64,000 nucleotides of DNA from Cellulomonas aerilata (GCF_007991755.1 NZ_BJYY01000010.1:78064-142063), one strand, 5' to 3'; shown: positions 1 through 9,289, counted from the stretch's first letter. Notes: a model not told the origin generated them from the sequence alone. Program-made: numbers and translations.

Positions 1-408
1 AGGCTGATGTCGCCCTTCATGACGGCGGGTCCGCTGCTTCGGGCCAACGCCCGCGCACTCGCGGTGCACGCGTCCGACTACGCCGGCTACGCCGCCGCAG
101 CCCGCTCCATGGCTCCCGGCACGTTCCTCGCCGTGGGTGAGGACCTGTTGACCTACACCGTGCCCGCCGTAGCCGCCACCTCGACGACGCGGGTCCTGGC
201 GATGGCCGGGTCGCAGGAGCAGGTGCTGATCCGTCGATCCCTGCCAGTGGTCGCCACCGCCTTCCCGCAGGGCGAGGCCCGGATCGCCCCCGGCGTGGGT
301 CATGCCTGGAACGGGCAGTCCCCGGAACTGTTCGCAGCCGCAGTCCGAGCCACCGTCAACGGCGCCGCACCTCCGCCGGCGCTGCTCAAGCCGGAGGCCG
401 ACGGCTGA
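1..408 (+). CDS. alpha/beta-fold hydrolase, C-terminal fragment (5' end outside window)
   Basis: The frame is open from base 1, so the true start lies upstream and only the last 135 residues are seen. The piece looks like the cap and C-terminal third of an alpha/beta hydrolase: helical Ala-rich segments, a strand VLAMAGSQEQ of the kind that leads to the acidic triad residue, and near the end GVGHAWNG, whose His is a candidate for the catalytic histidine. The nucleophile elbow is not in the window, so activity and substrate cannot be judged. It ends at TGA 406-408 and faces a membrane protein gene across an empty gap. The family call is moderately sure; a more exact name is not possible. Confidence 0.6.
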   Translation, partial: RLMSPFMTAGPLLRANARALAVHASDYAGYAAAARSMAPGTFLAVGEDLLTYTVPAVAATSTTRVLAMAGSQEQVLIRRSLPVVATAFPQGEARIAPGVGHAWNGQSPELFAAAVRATVNGAAPPPALLKPEADG

Positions 409-745
409 GCGCCGACGACAGTGCCCTGAGCGCATCTCCCAATCCGTCCGCAAGACGACGATGATTCACAGCTCGTGACAGAACGTGTTACCGACGAGCG
501 ATGGCGGACTGCGAGCCACCCGGACCGACCCAGGAATACGCCTGCGGCAGCCGTGCGCCGTCCGGATCTGCCGATGAGCGCTAGATCGCTCGGACCCGCG
601 CTCGTAGCGGATGAGCGAGCGCACGTGGGCGGTCACATGGGGGGCCCGGACGCCATCACAGGCCTGAACTCGATGCCCGTGAAGCCTGGCGAAGGGTGGC
701 ATTCGGTGGAGCAATACGCGACCCGCCTGCACGCTGCGCACCCTG
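409..745. other. intergenic stretch without a convincing gene
   Basis: These 337 bp lie between two convergent genes. Short open frames exist on both strands, but none has a ribosome binding site or a recognisable protein. Base composition is a little less GC-rich than in the flanking genes. I see no clear terminator hairpin. Confidence 0.5.
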
Positions 746-1282
746 TCATATGGCAGACAGCAACAGTGGAAGCCAATAGATCGCTGCCATCACCGCCGCG
801 CCTGAGGCGCCGATGAGAGCAGTGGGCCGGACCAGTTTCCCCGGGAGCCGGATTGCAGCCCACGCCCCGAACGCTGCAGCCCCACAGCCCAACGGCACCG
901 CCATGACAAGCCAAAACATCGCGTTCAGCAGCCAGCCGCCGAGGAACACTGTGCCAGAACCGCCTACCCAGCCGCCCCAGGTGGCGAAGGTTTGTGCGAT
1001 GCCGGCGCCGACTATAAAACCGCCCGCGGCGCCGGCCCAGGCGTGCCGCCTGATCACAGAGCGGCTCAATCGGCCAGGTCCATACTTCTCGACCAACCAT
1101 GACAGCGGAATCCCCAAGATGTAGGTGGGAGGCGCGATGTATAGAAGTGGCATCATGAGGAGCAACGGAACGAGCACGACGTAAGCGGCGGCGGCGCCAG
1201 CGAGGCGGCGCCACCGCCGCTCGGAGGCCGTCGCTCCGAACGGATGTGCCGTGGCGCTGGATCCGGTTCGGGTCGCCGACAT
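746..1282 (-). CDS. hypothetical polytopic membrane protein
   Basis: A 178-residue protein that I do not recognise. After a short polar N-terminus it shows four or five hydrophobic segments: AAAYVVLVPLLLMMPLLYIA, a Gly/Ala-rich segment with FIVGAGIAQTF, LNAMFWLVMAVPLGCG, and a C-terminal segment ending IYWLPLLLSAI. It is therefore an integral membrane protein with no soluble domain of note. I chose the ATG at 1282 because GATACT lies 7 nt upstream, at the distance expected of a leaderless -10. An in-frame ATG at 1303 is the alternative and neither has a Shine-Dalgarno sequence. It stands alone between gaps. Function unknown. Confidence 0.6.
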   Translation of the reverse strand: MSATRTGSSATAHPFGATASERRWRRLAGAAAAYVVLVPLLLMMPLLYIAPPTYILGIPLSWLVEKYGPGRLSRSVIRRHAWAGAAGGFIVGAGIAQTFATWGGWVGGSGTVFLGGWLLNAMFWLVMAVPLGCGAAAFGAWAAIRLPGKLVRPTALIGASGAAVMAAIYWLPLLLSAI

Positions 1283-1543
1283 GACGCCAAGTATCGCAAC
1301 CATGTCGCGGAGCCGACCGTCGAGGCCCGCCCCGCTGACTGCCCAGACATAGCGAAGTGATGCCGCGAGGAGGCACAGCGCCTTGTGCCGGGGCATCCGG
1401 ACACGCCGTTGGTGCGCGTCGCGAACGTTTCGAGCCGCCGCAAGCGGTCCTGCGATGTCCGGTAGTCGCTGAGCGCGCTCGGGACGCGCCAGCGTCTACT
1501 ATCCGGAAGGAAGATGGCCAAGCGCACGTAGCGAGGAGTCGAC

Positions 1544-1714
1544 ATGGGCAAGACGCCGTTCGAGGAGCAGCGCGAAGCCCAAGACTTCCGCGAGCTGCCA
1601 GACCCGGTACGCCTCGAAGACACGGTCTCGACGCAGGCAACCAACGACGCACCCGATCCGACCATGGGCCGGGACGCCGATACCGAGTGGCTTCTGAAGT
1701 ACGGCGCAGGCTGA
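1544..1714 (+). CDS. small conserved-looking protein, 56 aa, function unknown
   Basis: Codes for a 56-residue hydrophilic, acidic protein starting MGKTPFEEQREAQDFRELP and ending WLLKYGAG. GAGGAG at 1533-1538 is a well placed ribosome binding site, which is the main reason to accept so small a gene; codon use is also normal for the genome. There is no signal peptide, membrane segment or Cys. The sequence recalls short uncharacterised actinobacterial proteins I have seen before, but I cannot name a family. It is monocistronic, lying between a divergent membrane protein gene and a long empty gap. No function is proposed. Confidence 0.65.
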   Translation: MGKTPFEEQREAQDFRELPDPVRLEDTVSTQATNDAPDPTMGRDADTEWLLKYGAG

Positions 1715-2436
1715 CGGGTCGGGTGAGCGCGGCTCACGCCACCTCGACAGCCGGGGCCGAACCGCTGCACGGTCAGCGCTGGACGTCGATGGGCGCACGG
1801 GCATGCCGCTGTCCTCGCGTGCCCCCGTGCTCGTGCCGACGCGACATGAGCACCCCAGTTGCGACTGTCTCGCTGATCATTGCGACCTCTCGGAGTCGGA
1901 CGCGCTACGCGTCCGCACCGTAGACGTGCTCTACGGCTCGGCTCACGGCCTCTCCGAGTGCCGTTGTCTCGTCGCCAGTGCTCCCACCGAATGAGCCGGT
2001 CGCCTGGGTGACGAGGCCAGCGCTCGCCAGGTTGCACAAGCACTGATGTGCCGCTTCGTCGTTCGATTCCGTGGCACGGGCAACTGCACCTGGTGTGCTC
2101 TGGCTGTCGACCTTGCCTCCCGACCCCGACAGATGGCTTCTCGTCGGCACGCTCGCGCACCGGCGGCCATGCCGTCCATCACGAGGATCCTTGATCCCCC
2201 CTGGGAGCAGGCGTGGCTGCACGCTGCGGCCCGGCACCCAGGACTGACGGCGTTGGCCGGGTGCCGCCTCGAGTGCGGTGCGCGCATTGGAGGAGCTTTC
2301 CTCCGTTCGATCGGATCGCCATCGACCACAGCGTGGCTGCACCGGGAGGAGGAACGCAGGCCCGACCAGTCTCGGTGGTCTCCGCGCGGCCGATGTGGAC
2401 CTTGCCCGCCGATCCGACCGACGAAAGGGGCTCCTC
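1715..2436. other. long intergenic stretch, possible gene remnant
   Basis: These 722 bp hold no frame with a credible start, ribosome binding site and protein. On the minus strand at about 1918-2110 one frame reads through protein-like sequence (NDEAAHQCLCNLASAGL, then TGDETTALGEAVSRAVEHV) to a TAG but has no nearby start codon, so it may be a decayed gene. The last 15 bp contain the AAAGGGG ribosome binding site of the next gene. Confidence 0.4.
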
Positions 2437-5295
2437 GTGCACCAGCCATCCGTAGTCACACCAGTGGCCCGGACGGGCGGGACCTCGACCCTGACGACCC
2501 GGGTGGTCCTGCGCTTGGTCGCCGACAGGCTGGGCGAGCACGGTGTCGAGACGGTGTTGAGGACCGCCGGCCTCGAGGGACAGCGCGAGCTGCTGGAGAG
2601 CCGGACGGGCCGGGTCGGGTACGAGACGAAGGTCGCCGTCTTCGCCGCCGCCACGCAGGTTCTGGACGATCCGCGGTTCGGGTTCCATCTGGCGGCGCTG
2701 ATGCTGCACGACCCGGCGTTCGCACTGGTGCGCTCGCTCGTCGCCGTGGCCGGCTCACCCCGGCAGGTGCTCCGCTACATCTCCCGGGTCTCCACCCGGT
2801 TCGACACCGCCGCGGTCTTCCGCTGTGAGTTTGCCGGGACCACGTCGGCGAGGGTGGCGTGGGAGGTGTTGGCACCCAACCGGGCGCACCGGGTCGACTG
2901 CGACTACAACATGGGAATGCTGCAGCAGGTGCCCGTCCTGTTCGGGCTGCCGCCTGCCACGGTGCGCCACGAGGCATGCCAGCTCGACGGCGCGCCGGAG
3001 TGCCGATACCACGTCGCGTGGACGGCCGGTGGACCTGTGCAGCGAGCGCGGTCATGGTGGCATGCCCGCGCCACCGCCACGGGCGAGGCATTCGACGCCG
3101 GCCAGTACGAGGTGCGCATCGCGGGCCTTGAGGCCGCCGGGATGGATGTCGTCAACGGTGGGCCGCTCACCGACGTCCTGCACCGCATCGCCTCACGTGC
3201 GAACTCTGCGCTGCACGCCCCCGGCCACCTCCTGGCGGTCACGCTCCCGTCTGCAGACACGCACGTGCACCGCGCAGGTGTCGGCGCCGCGCTGGAGCCC
3301 GCGATCGCGCGGCTGCAGGAGGCCGTTCCGGGTGTGCACGTGGTCGCCGGCCACCCGGTAGTCACCGCGTCTGTCGCCTCGGCCACGAATCACTACGGGG
3401 TCCTCGCTGTGGTGGGGAGACCCGGCCAAGACTTCTTCCCCCACGACGCCGACACCCTGGCTGCCTATGCCCGCCACGCAGCGGCGGCCCTGCAGGTTTC
3501 GGCCGGTCTGACGCACGCGGAGCAGGAAGCCCAGACCGCCACGCTGCTGCTCGACGTCGCCCGGACGTTGCCCCAGCACCGCTCCGTCCCCGCGGTCGCC
3601 GACGCGGTCGCCGACGCGGTTCCGCCGCTCACGAGTGCCCAACGATCTGCGTTCGCGCTCGTCGACCCCGATACCCGTGCGGTGACCATCGCCGGAAAGT
3701 CCGGCTGGCCTGACGAGCTCGTCGCAAAGGTGGAGCGGTACGTCACCAACCCCGACGAGAGCCCGGAGCTGTGCGACCAGTTGCTGCGTGGTCCCGAGCC
3801 CGTGCTGCTCGACTCGCGTAGCTCGCCGTGGGCCCGGGAGATGCTCGCTTCCTTCGAGGTCGAGGCCATGGCGGCCGTTCCGGTGGCCCACCACGGGCAG
3901 TTGCTCGGCCTCCTGCTTGCTCATTGGGTGACCGGCGCCCCGGACCAGTTGGACGAGATCCTGACCACGCGCCTTTCCGGGTTGGCGGGCTTGGCCGCTG
4001 TCGCACTGGACAACACCCGGCTCCTGGAGCAGGCGCGTCGCCAGGCACTGCACGATCCGCTCACGGACCTGCCCAACCGCGTGCTGCTCGAGGACAGGCT
4101 CGACCAAGCACTGGCCGCCGCCCGGCGCACGGCGACCCGGGTCGGCCTGCTGTTCTGCGACGTCAACCGGTTCAAGCGAGTCAACGACACCCTTGGTCAC
4201 GCCGCTGGCGACGAGCTGCTGCGCAGGCTGGCTCACACACTGCGGACCTCGGTCCGAGATGGAGACACCGTCGCGCGCCTGTCCGGTGACGAGTTCGTCG
4301 TACTGCTCCCTCACGTGCACGACGACGGAACCCTGCGCGAGGTGACTGCGAACATCCGCGCCCAGCTCGCCGAGCCGATCGCCGTCGCGGGCAACGACAT
4401 CTACGTCAACATGGCCATCGGGCTTGCGATCAGCGACGGATGGACCCCGGGAAGCACCCCGAAGCGACCCAAGCCGGCGGCTGACCTCATCGCCCGAGCC
4501 GACCGCGAGATGTACGTCCTCAAGGCACGCACCCGGGGCCTGCCCACGCCCATGGACGGCGGCGCCGACCGCCTGCGCCTGGAGACCGACCTGCACGACG
4601 CCGCCGCACGGGGCGAACTGGTTGTCCACTATCAACCCCAGACCGACGCCCGCAGCGGACAGGTCCTGGCCGTCGAGGCCCTCGTCCGCTGGCAGCACCC
4701 TGAACTCGGCATGGTGCCCCCGTCGGTGTTCATCCCGATTGCCGAGGACAGCGGCGCCATCGACCAGATCGGCGCTCATGTCCTGCGCCAGGCCTGCCGC
4801 ACTGTCACCGACTGGTACGTCGACGGGCTACCGCTGGAGGTGGCGGTCAACGTCTCGGCCAGCCAGCTGCACTCCGACAGCTTCGCCGACCTGGTGCGCA
4901 CCGTTCTTCAGGAAACCGGCCTCGCGGCACACCGGCTGGTCCTCGAGGTCACCGAGACCCAGGTCGTGGCCGACGCCGCCAGCGGCACTCACCTGCGCGC
5001 CCTGCGCGACCTCGGTGTGGGCATCTCCGTCGACGACTTCGGCACCGGGTACTCGTCCCTGGCCCAGCTGCGCCGCCTGCCCGCCACCGAACTGAAGATC
5101 GACCAGTCGTTCACCACCGAGCTCCCCGACTCCGCCGCCTTCGTCAGCGGCATCATCGCCCTAGCCCACAGCCTTGGCCTCCGCGTCGTCGCCGAAGGCG
5201 TCGAGCGACCCGACCAGCTCCAGGCACTCATCGACGCCGGGTGCGACCGCGCTCAGGGGTACCTCCTCGGCCGCCCAGCACCACGCCCTCGCTGA
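2437..5295 (+). CDS. sensor-GAF-GGDEF-EAL cyclic-di-GMP turnover protein
   Basis: A 952-residue cytoplasmic signalling protein that may make and/or break cyclic di-GMP. The start is GTG with AAAGGGG 6 nt upstream. Residues 1-190 form a sensor-like domain ending in CQLDGAPECRYHVAW, the Cys-rich tail seen in V4R / heme-NO-binding-like sensors. A GAF-like domain follows (about 360-530), then GGDEF (about 535-690) and EAL (about 720-945). The GGDEF signature reads SGDEF rather than GGDEF, but an RxxD inhibitory site (RDGD) sits exactly five residues before it, so product feedback is likely kept. EAL keeps VEALVRW, DDFGTGYSSL and VAEGVE, so phosphodiesterase activity is expected. No membrane segment is visible. 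It stands alone, with gaps on both sides. Confidence 0.92.
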   Translation: MHQPSVVTPVARTGGTSTLTTRVVLRLVADRLGEHGVETVLRTAGLEGQRELLESRTGRVGYETKVAVFAAATQVLDDPRFGFHLAALMLHDPAFALVRSLVAVAGSPRQVLRYISRVSTRFDTAAVFRCEFAGTTSARVAWEVLAPNRAHRVDCDYNMGMLQQVPVLFGLPPATVRHEACQLDGAPECRYHVAWTAGGPVQRARSWWHARATATGEAFDAGQYEVRIAGLEAAGMDVVNGGPLTDVLHRIASRANSALHAPGHLLAVTLPSADTHVHRAGVGAALEPAIARLQEAVPGVHVVAGHPVVTASVASATNHYGVLAVVGRPGQDFFPHDADTLAAYARHAAAALQVSAGLTHAEQEAQTATLLLDVARTLPQHRSVPAVADAVADAVPPLTSAQRSAFALVDPDTRAVTIAGKSGWPDELVAKVERYVTNPDESPELCDQLLRGPEPVLLDSRSSPWAREMLASFEVEAMAAVPVAHHGQLLGLLLAHWVTGAPDQLDEILTTRLSGLAGLAAVALDNTRLLEQARRQALHDPLTDLPNRVLLEDRLDQALAAARRTATRVGLLFCDVNRFKRVNDTLGHAAGDELLRRLAHTLRTSVRDGDTVARLSGDEFVVLLPHVHDDGTLREVTANIRAQLAEPIAVAGNDIYVNMAIGLAISDGWTPGSTPKRPKPAADLIARADREMYVLKARTRGLPTPMDGGADRLRLETDLHDAAARGELVVHYQPQTDARSGQVLAVEALVRWQHPELGMVPPSVFIPIAEDSGAIDQIGAHVLRQACRTVTDWYVDGLPLEVAVNVSASQLHSDSFADLVRTVLQETGLAAHRLVLEVTETQVVADAASGTHLRALRDLGVGISVDDFGTGYSSLAQLRRLPATELKIDQSFTTELPDSAAFVSGIIALAHSLGLRVVAEGVERPDQLQALIDAGCDRAQGYLLGRPAPRPR

Positions 5296-5735
5296 CCGTC
5301 GACATCACAGATCGCGGCAATGGCCGCCGTGGCGGGGGTCAGTTGTCGCGAGCGAGGCGACAGACGAGGCAGCCTCGACGGATTCTCAGAGCATGCAATG
5401 CTCCACGCGACGGCGTCGCCCGGCAAGCATGTGACGGCGATACCGACATGTACGCCAGGTCGTGGTCATGGCACCGCCCGAGCGTCGGGAAGTGGGTTTG
5501 GAGGCCTGACCGAGGGCGTCGTTACCAGAGGGATGAGCGTCACTCGGCCTGCGCGAGCGTGTGCGTCGCCCACAAGCCCGTGACACCGTTGGGAAGCTCC
5601 ACCGGCCGTTCCCCAGCCGATCGGCTCGTGGGCTTCACCAGGACCTTCCTCGCCCGGGAGGGGGTTTGAGTGGCAGCTTCTTGGCCGCTGACCGCGCTGC
5701 CTCGACCGCAAAGGCATCGCGGCTAGCATGCCGTC
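5296..5735. other. intergenic stretch with the promoter of the next gene
   Basis: These 440 bp follow the GGDEF-EAL gene. I find no gene with a ribosome binding site or recognisable product. The only clear element is the TAGCAT box at 5724-5729 that serves the following leaderless gene. Confidence 0.5.
5724..5729 (+). promoter_or_regulatory. -10 box of a leaderless promoter
   Basis: TAGCAT fits the actinobacterial TANNNT -10 consensus and lies 6 nt before the GTG at 5736, so transcription should begin on the start codon itself. No Shine-Dalgarno sequence is present, which agrees. Confidence 0.6.
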
Positions 5736-6500
5736 GTGGTCAGATCGACTGCCGTTCAGCGACCCGCCGGCCGCCGAGGCCTCGCCTTGGTCGGCTTGAC
5801 CGGAGCCCTCCTGTCCGGGATCGGCGACGTGCTCATCCTCGGCCGGCCCTGTTCCGGCCGGGACTTCGACCACGCTGCCGGAATGGTCCCGCCGCACATC
5901 GATGCCGACGCCACATGGCGGTCGTTGTGGAACGGCGCCGCCCTCCCCGTGCGTCGCATCCGTGCCGGAACGCTCACCGGCGACGTCGGTATCGCCCTGC
6001 TGCAGTGGCGGGCCATGCGGGGCATCGGTCGAACCCTCCCTGCCGGGCGCGAGCGCCAGATCGCCGAGGCGTCGGCAACCGCGTTCGCGGTCGCCGGCGT
6101 TCTCACCCACCAGTGCTGCGGCACGGTGATCCTGGCGTACAGGAAGGCGAGGGAAGAAGCCCTCGGGTCCGACGACGAGGCCCGTCGTTCGCCCCGCTCC
6201 GCCACTCCCCTGCTGGCGATCAGCACGGCCGCGACGCTCGGCGCGCTCGCCGCCTACAGTGCCGGCCTCACGGTGGCGGCGCTGCGTCGCCCCGACTCCG
6301 CCTCCGCGTGGCAGTCGGTCGTGACACCCCTTCCGTCGGTGATGGCGACGTTGCTGAGCTTCGGCGCTCTACCCGCTCCGGTCGGCGGGTACGCCCGTCC
6401 TGCGTCCATCAGCATCGGTCTGATGGCGTACTTCGCCGTCACCGCCGCGTCGGGTCAGCGTTGGAGCGATCGACGTGCCGCCGGGTCGATGGTCAGCTGA
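5736..6500 (+). CDS. DUF6796-like membrane protein
   Basis: A 254-residue membrane protein starting MVRSTAVQRPAGRRG. The first hydrophobic segment, LVGLTGALLSGIGDVLIL, ends in an Asp within the membrane, a feature I associate with the DUF6796 family; I recall the family from memory only. Further hydrophobic segments cover residues around 115-135, 155-180 and 205-230. HQCCG near residue 130 is a conserved-looking polar patch. The GTG start is chosen because a TAGCAT -10 box stands 6 nt upstream and no ribosome binding site exists. The gene is monocistronic. Its function is unknown. Confidence 0.7.
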   Translation: MVRSTAVQRPAGRRGLALVGLTGALLSGIGDVLILGRPCSGRDFDHAAGMVPPHIDADATWRSLWNGAALPVRRIRAGTLTGDVGIALLQWRAMRGIGRTLPAGRERQIAEASATAFAVAGVLTHQCCGTVILAYRKAREEALGSDDEARRSPRSATPLLAISTAATLGALAAYSAGLTVAALRRPDSASAWQSVVTPLPSVMATLLSFGALPAPVGGYARPASISIGLMAYFAVTAASGQRWSDRRAAGSMVS

Positions 6501-6774
6501 GGCCGACATGGTGAGAGACCGCAGCGCTCCACTGGAGCCGCGCGGCGGAGCTCACCACATCCATCCGCTCCCATGGGCGTGCTGCATGCGTCCGCGGACC
6601 GCGTCCTCACCCAGCGCGGGCGCCTCTGCTACGGGACGTCCGACGCCCTTGACGCCACGCAGCGAACGGCACCCGTGTCGTCCGGTCCGGCCGGGCGGGT
6701 TTCCGTCGTGACGATCACCCGGGGTCGGGGTTCCAGCTCGCTCTGCCGGCGCGTCGGCCCTCACGCCGGCCGCG

Positions 6775-8478
6775 TCACCCGCCCCACGGGACGACAGGAA
6801 AGCTCAGGACGTCCCCGAATCCCCTCTCTCGACCGTGGATCGCCTGATCCGGCAGGCCCGCCACGACGACCGCGATGTTGTGCTGACTCGTCGAGTCCCT
6901 GACGAGGTAGTCCGAATGCCCCTCGACCTCGGCCAGCGGCGCGCCGCCCGGGTCCCTCGTGACGCTGGAGGACAGCTGGTTCACCCCGTCGAGGTGGGAC
7001 GGGTCGACGCCGAAGCGGGCCAGGTCGTCGACCGGGTCGTTCTTCGCCTCCACGTGGTAGACCGCCCCACCCACCTGGAGGTCCCCGACGTCGGACGTGC
7101 CCAGACCCGGCGAGCCGAACGCGACGAAGTCGTCGACTCCGGTCCCCTCGCGCAGCGCCAGACCGGTGGTCGTCGAGCCATAGGAGTGAGCCAGCGCGGT
7201 GAGGTGGACGTCGCCCTCGCGGCCGGCTGTCACCCCCTGGAGGAACGGCGCGAGATCGGCCGCGCCCCGCTCGGCGGCGCCCTGCCCGGCGACCGAGTTG
7301 GGACCCAGGGTCTCCCCCCACTGGGGCGCCTGGTAGCCCAGCCAGCTGACTGCGGCCACGGTGTCCTCCGGCCTCCCGGCACGCCGCAGGGCGAACAGCG
7401 ACCTCTCCCGCAGCGCCACCATGTCCTCGTCGTAACCGGCCAGGCTCCCGTCCACCGTGGTGGTCATGCCCGGGGTGAAGACCGCGACGTGGTCGGCGGT
7501 GTCGATGTCACCGACGGCGACGGCCGCGGTCACGCGCTCGCCACTGGTGTCCAGCAGCAGCAGGTGGTGGTCCTGGAGCCCGATCGCCTGCTGCACCCGC
7601 TCCACCGAGGCGACCTTCGCCTCTGCCTCTGCCAGCTCCTGCGCCGTCAACCCGTACACGGTCGAGGCGCCGGGCGGCCACATCGGGATGTCGTCGAGCT
7701 CGGCGCGGAGCCTGTCCACGTCTCTCCTGAGCCCCTCGAGCATCCCGGGCAGGCGGGCACGGTTGGCCTGGTGCCGCACCGCACCCGGGATGCCGTCGAG
7801 TCCCGCCACCCGCTCCGGGTGGTGGTCGAGGAGACGCTGCTGCTCCGTCGCACTGAGTGAGGCCCACCAGTCGGCGTTCTGCTGCGGGCTTCCGCTCCGG
7901 GGAGGCTGCGGAGCGCTGCCCGCGTACAGGAACGACCCCAGCAGCGCGGAGAGTCCCGGGTCGGACGTGTGGAGGACGGCGTCCCGCTCGGCTCGGTCCA
8001 GAACGGCGGTGAGGTCGGCGTCGACGGCCACGGCGAGCCGCAGGACCGCCTCGACGTCGTCGACGATGCCGTCACGGAGGTGGCGCCGGTCCGCCTCGTA
8101 GGCCGCGACCTCGTCCTCGGGGAGCTGCACGGGCGAGGAGACGTCGACGACGACACCGTCGTCGGTGACCGAGAAGCGCTGGCGGGCAGCCCTGTCCGCA
8201 ACGGCGCGGACCCGTTGCTCCAGCGCGGCGACGCCGTCGGCGGCCTCGGCGAGGGCGCGGCGGACGGCGGCGGACTCGGCCGCGAGCTCGCTGACCGCAG
8301 TGACCAGCGTGCCGCGCTCGTAGGCCGCCGCGTCCGCCGCGTCACCGTGCCAGCCCTCGGGCGGCGTCTTCAGCAGCTCACCGGCCTCCACGAGCCGGTC
8401 GACATCGGCCCCGAGCGCCCCCTGCGCCTCTTCCAGCGACGTCGCGCTCCATCTGCGGACGTCCCCGAAGGTGACCAT
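6775..8478 (-). CDS. DUF1023 alpha/beta hydrolase with WXG-like N-terminal domain
   Basis: A 567-residue protein. Residues 1-110 are mostly helical and contain GWHGDAADAAAYERG, a W-x-G turn like that of WXG100/ESX substrates. The C-terminal 250 residues are an alpha/beta hydrolase of the DUF1023 type: AVFTPGMTTTVDG, a nucleophile elbow LAHSYGS, an acidic residue in VEAKNDPVDDLA, and a histidine in GHSDYLV. Between them lies a long coiled region. There is no Sec signal, so export by type VII secretion is the simplest idea. Its ATG overlaps the stop of the upstream lipoprotein gene (TGATG, sharing one base), so the three-gene operon is translationally coupled. Substrate unknown; a lipase or esterase role is inferred. 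Confidence 0.85.
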   Translation of the reverse strand: MVTFGDVRRWSATSLEEAQGALGADVDRLVEAGELLKTPPEGWHGDAADAAAYERGTLVTAVSELAAESAAVRRALAEAADGVAALEQRVRAVADRAARQRFSVTDDGVVVDVSSPVQLPEDEVAAYEADRRHLRDGIVDDVEAVLRLAVAVDADLTAVLDRAERDAVLHTSDPGLSALLGSFLYAGSAPQPPRSGSPQQNADWWASLSATEQQRLLDHHPERVAGLDGIPGAVRHQANRARLPGMLEGLRRDVDRLRAELDDIPMWPPGASTVYGLTAQELAEAEAKVASVERVQQAIGLQDHHLLLLDTSGERVTAAVAVGDIDTADHVAVFTPGMTTTVDGSLAGYDEDMVALRERSLFALRRAGRPEDTVAAVSWLGYQAPQWGETLGPNSVAGQGAAERGAADLAPFLQGVTAGREGDVHLTALAHSYGSTTTGLALREGTGVDDFVAFGSPGLGTSDVGDLQVGGAVYHVEAKNDPVDDLARFGVDPSHLDGVNQLSSSVTRDPGGAPLAEVEGHSDYLVRDSTSQHNIAVVVAGLPDQAIHGRERGFGDVLSFPVVPWGG

Positions 8479-8999
8479 CAGCTGGCGGGGGCGGAGGACG
8501 ACTCGGTGGGGTGGCAGCCGGTCAGGAGCGAGAGCGCCGTCGCCAGCTGGGTCCCGAAGTCCACGTAGCCGCCGTCGGACTTGGCCAGGCGCACCAGGTG
8601 GTCCCCCGGCTCGTCGATCACGGTGTCGAGCTCGGTGAACCCGTGCTCGCCGACGATGTCCTGCACGGCCTTCAACGCGGCCGGCCAGTCCTGGTCGCTG
8701 ATCGGCCCTGCCGAGCCCAGGTTGAGCGCGATCCCTGACCCACCCTCGACCTCGTCGCAGAGGAACCCGGTCACGGGCTCCCGGCCGTGCTGCGACCAGG
8801 GCCCCACCCCGTACTCGGTGGTCAGCGCGTCCTGGACCCGCTCCATCATCGCCGTGTACTCGACCTCGACCACCTCGATGGAGGGGCGCTGCTGCCCGGT
8901 CTCTCCTCCCACCGGCGACTCCTCACTCGACCCACATCCCGACAGCGCCAGGACCAGCGCCGCTCCCACAGCGGGCAGCCACCTGTGGCGGCCGCTCAC
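8478..8999 (-). CDS. lipoprotein, middle gene of the WXG-like operon
   Basis: A 173-residue secreted lipoprotein. The GTG start at 8999 overlaps the TGA of the upstream gene (GTGA), giving a short basic start (VSGRHRWLP), a hydrophobic stretch AVGAALVLAL and lipobox LSGC. The mature part is acidic, with two Cys (FLCDEV and TGCHP) that could form a disulphide, and no known catalytic motif. It resembles small actinobacterial lipoproteins found beside WXG100 genes. It should be anchored outside the membrane, where the exported hydrolase would act, so a chaperone, receptor or immunity role is possible but unproven. Confidence 0.75.
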   Translation of the reverse strand: MSGRHRWLPAVGAALVLALSGCGSSEESPVGGETGQQRPSIEVVEVEYTAMMERVQDALTTEYGVGPWSQHGREPVTGFLCDEVEGGSGIALNLGSAGPISDQDWPAALKAVQDIVGEHGFTELDTVIDEPGDHLVRLAKSDGGYVDFGTQLATALSLLTGCHPTESSSAPAS

Positions 9000-9289
9000 C
9001 GGCCGTCCCCGAACCTGCGCGCCGCGCCGGCTTCGTGGCCGGCGTACCCGTCGGCAGAGGAGCGAAGACCCGACGCATGACCCTGCGCCGCCTGCACCCA
9101 GGCGCCCTGCTCCCCCCGCCACGCTGCGGCAAGGCTCTGAGCCCGCTGCGCCGCCGCCGACCCCGGCATGGCGGTGCCCACCGCGCCCAGCCTGCCGGCC
9201 GGGTCAGCCCCCTCGGCCTGCACGGCTGACTGCTGCGCGCGCGTGGCGGCGTCGCGCAGCGCGCCGATGTCCACCTCGTACCCGGTCAC
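8996..9289 (-). CDS. WXG100-like small protein, first gene of the operon
   Basis: A 97-residue, Ala-rich protein predicted to be almost wholly helical, with AAAWRGEQGAW in the middle: a W-x-G turn between two helices, the hallmark of ESX/WXG100 proteins. The length also fits the family. There is no signal peptide. Two GTG codons stand in tandem (9292 and 9289); AGGGGG ends 4 nt before the second, which I chose. The gene ends in a GTGA overlap with the lipoprotein gene. The family call rests on motif, length and context; the fold should be checked. Confidence 0.7.
   Translation of the reverse strand: MTGYEVDIGALRDAATRAQQSAVQAEGADPAGRLGAVGTAMPGSAAAQRAQSLAAAWRGEQGAWVQAAQGHASGLRSSADGYAGHEAGAARRFGDGR

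Noticed and set aside
475..816. Plus-strand open frame of 113 codons
   Set aside because: No ribosome site, no recognisable protein, and it runs into the convergent membrane protein gene.
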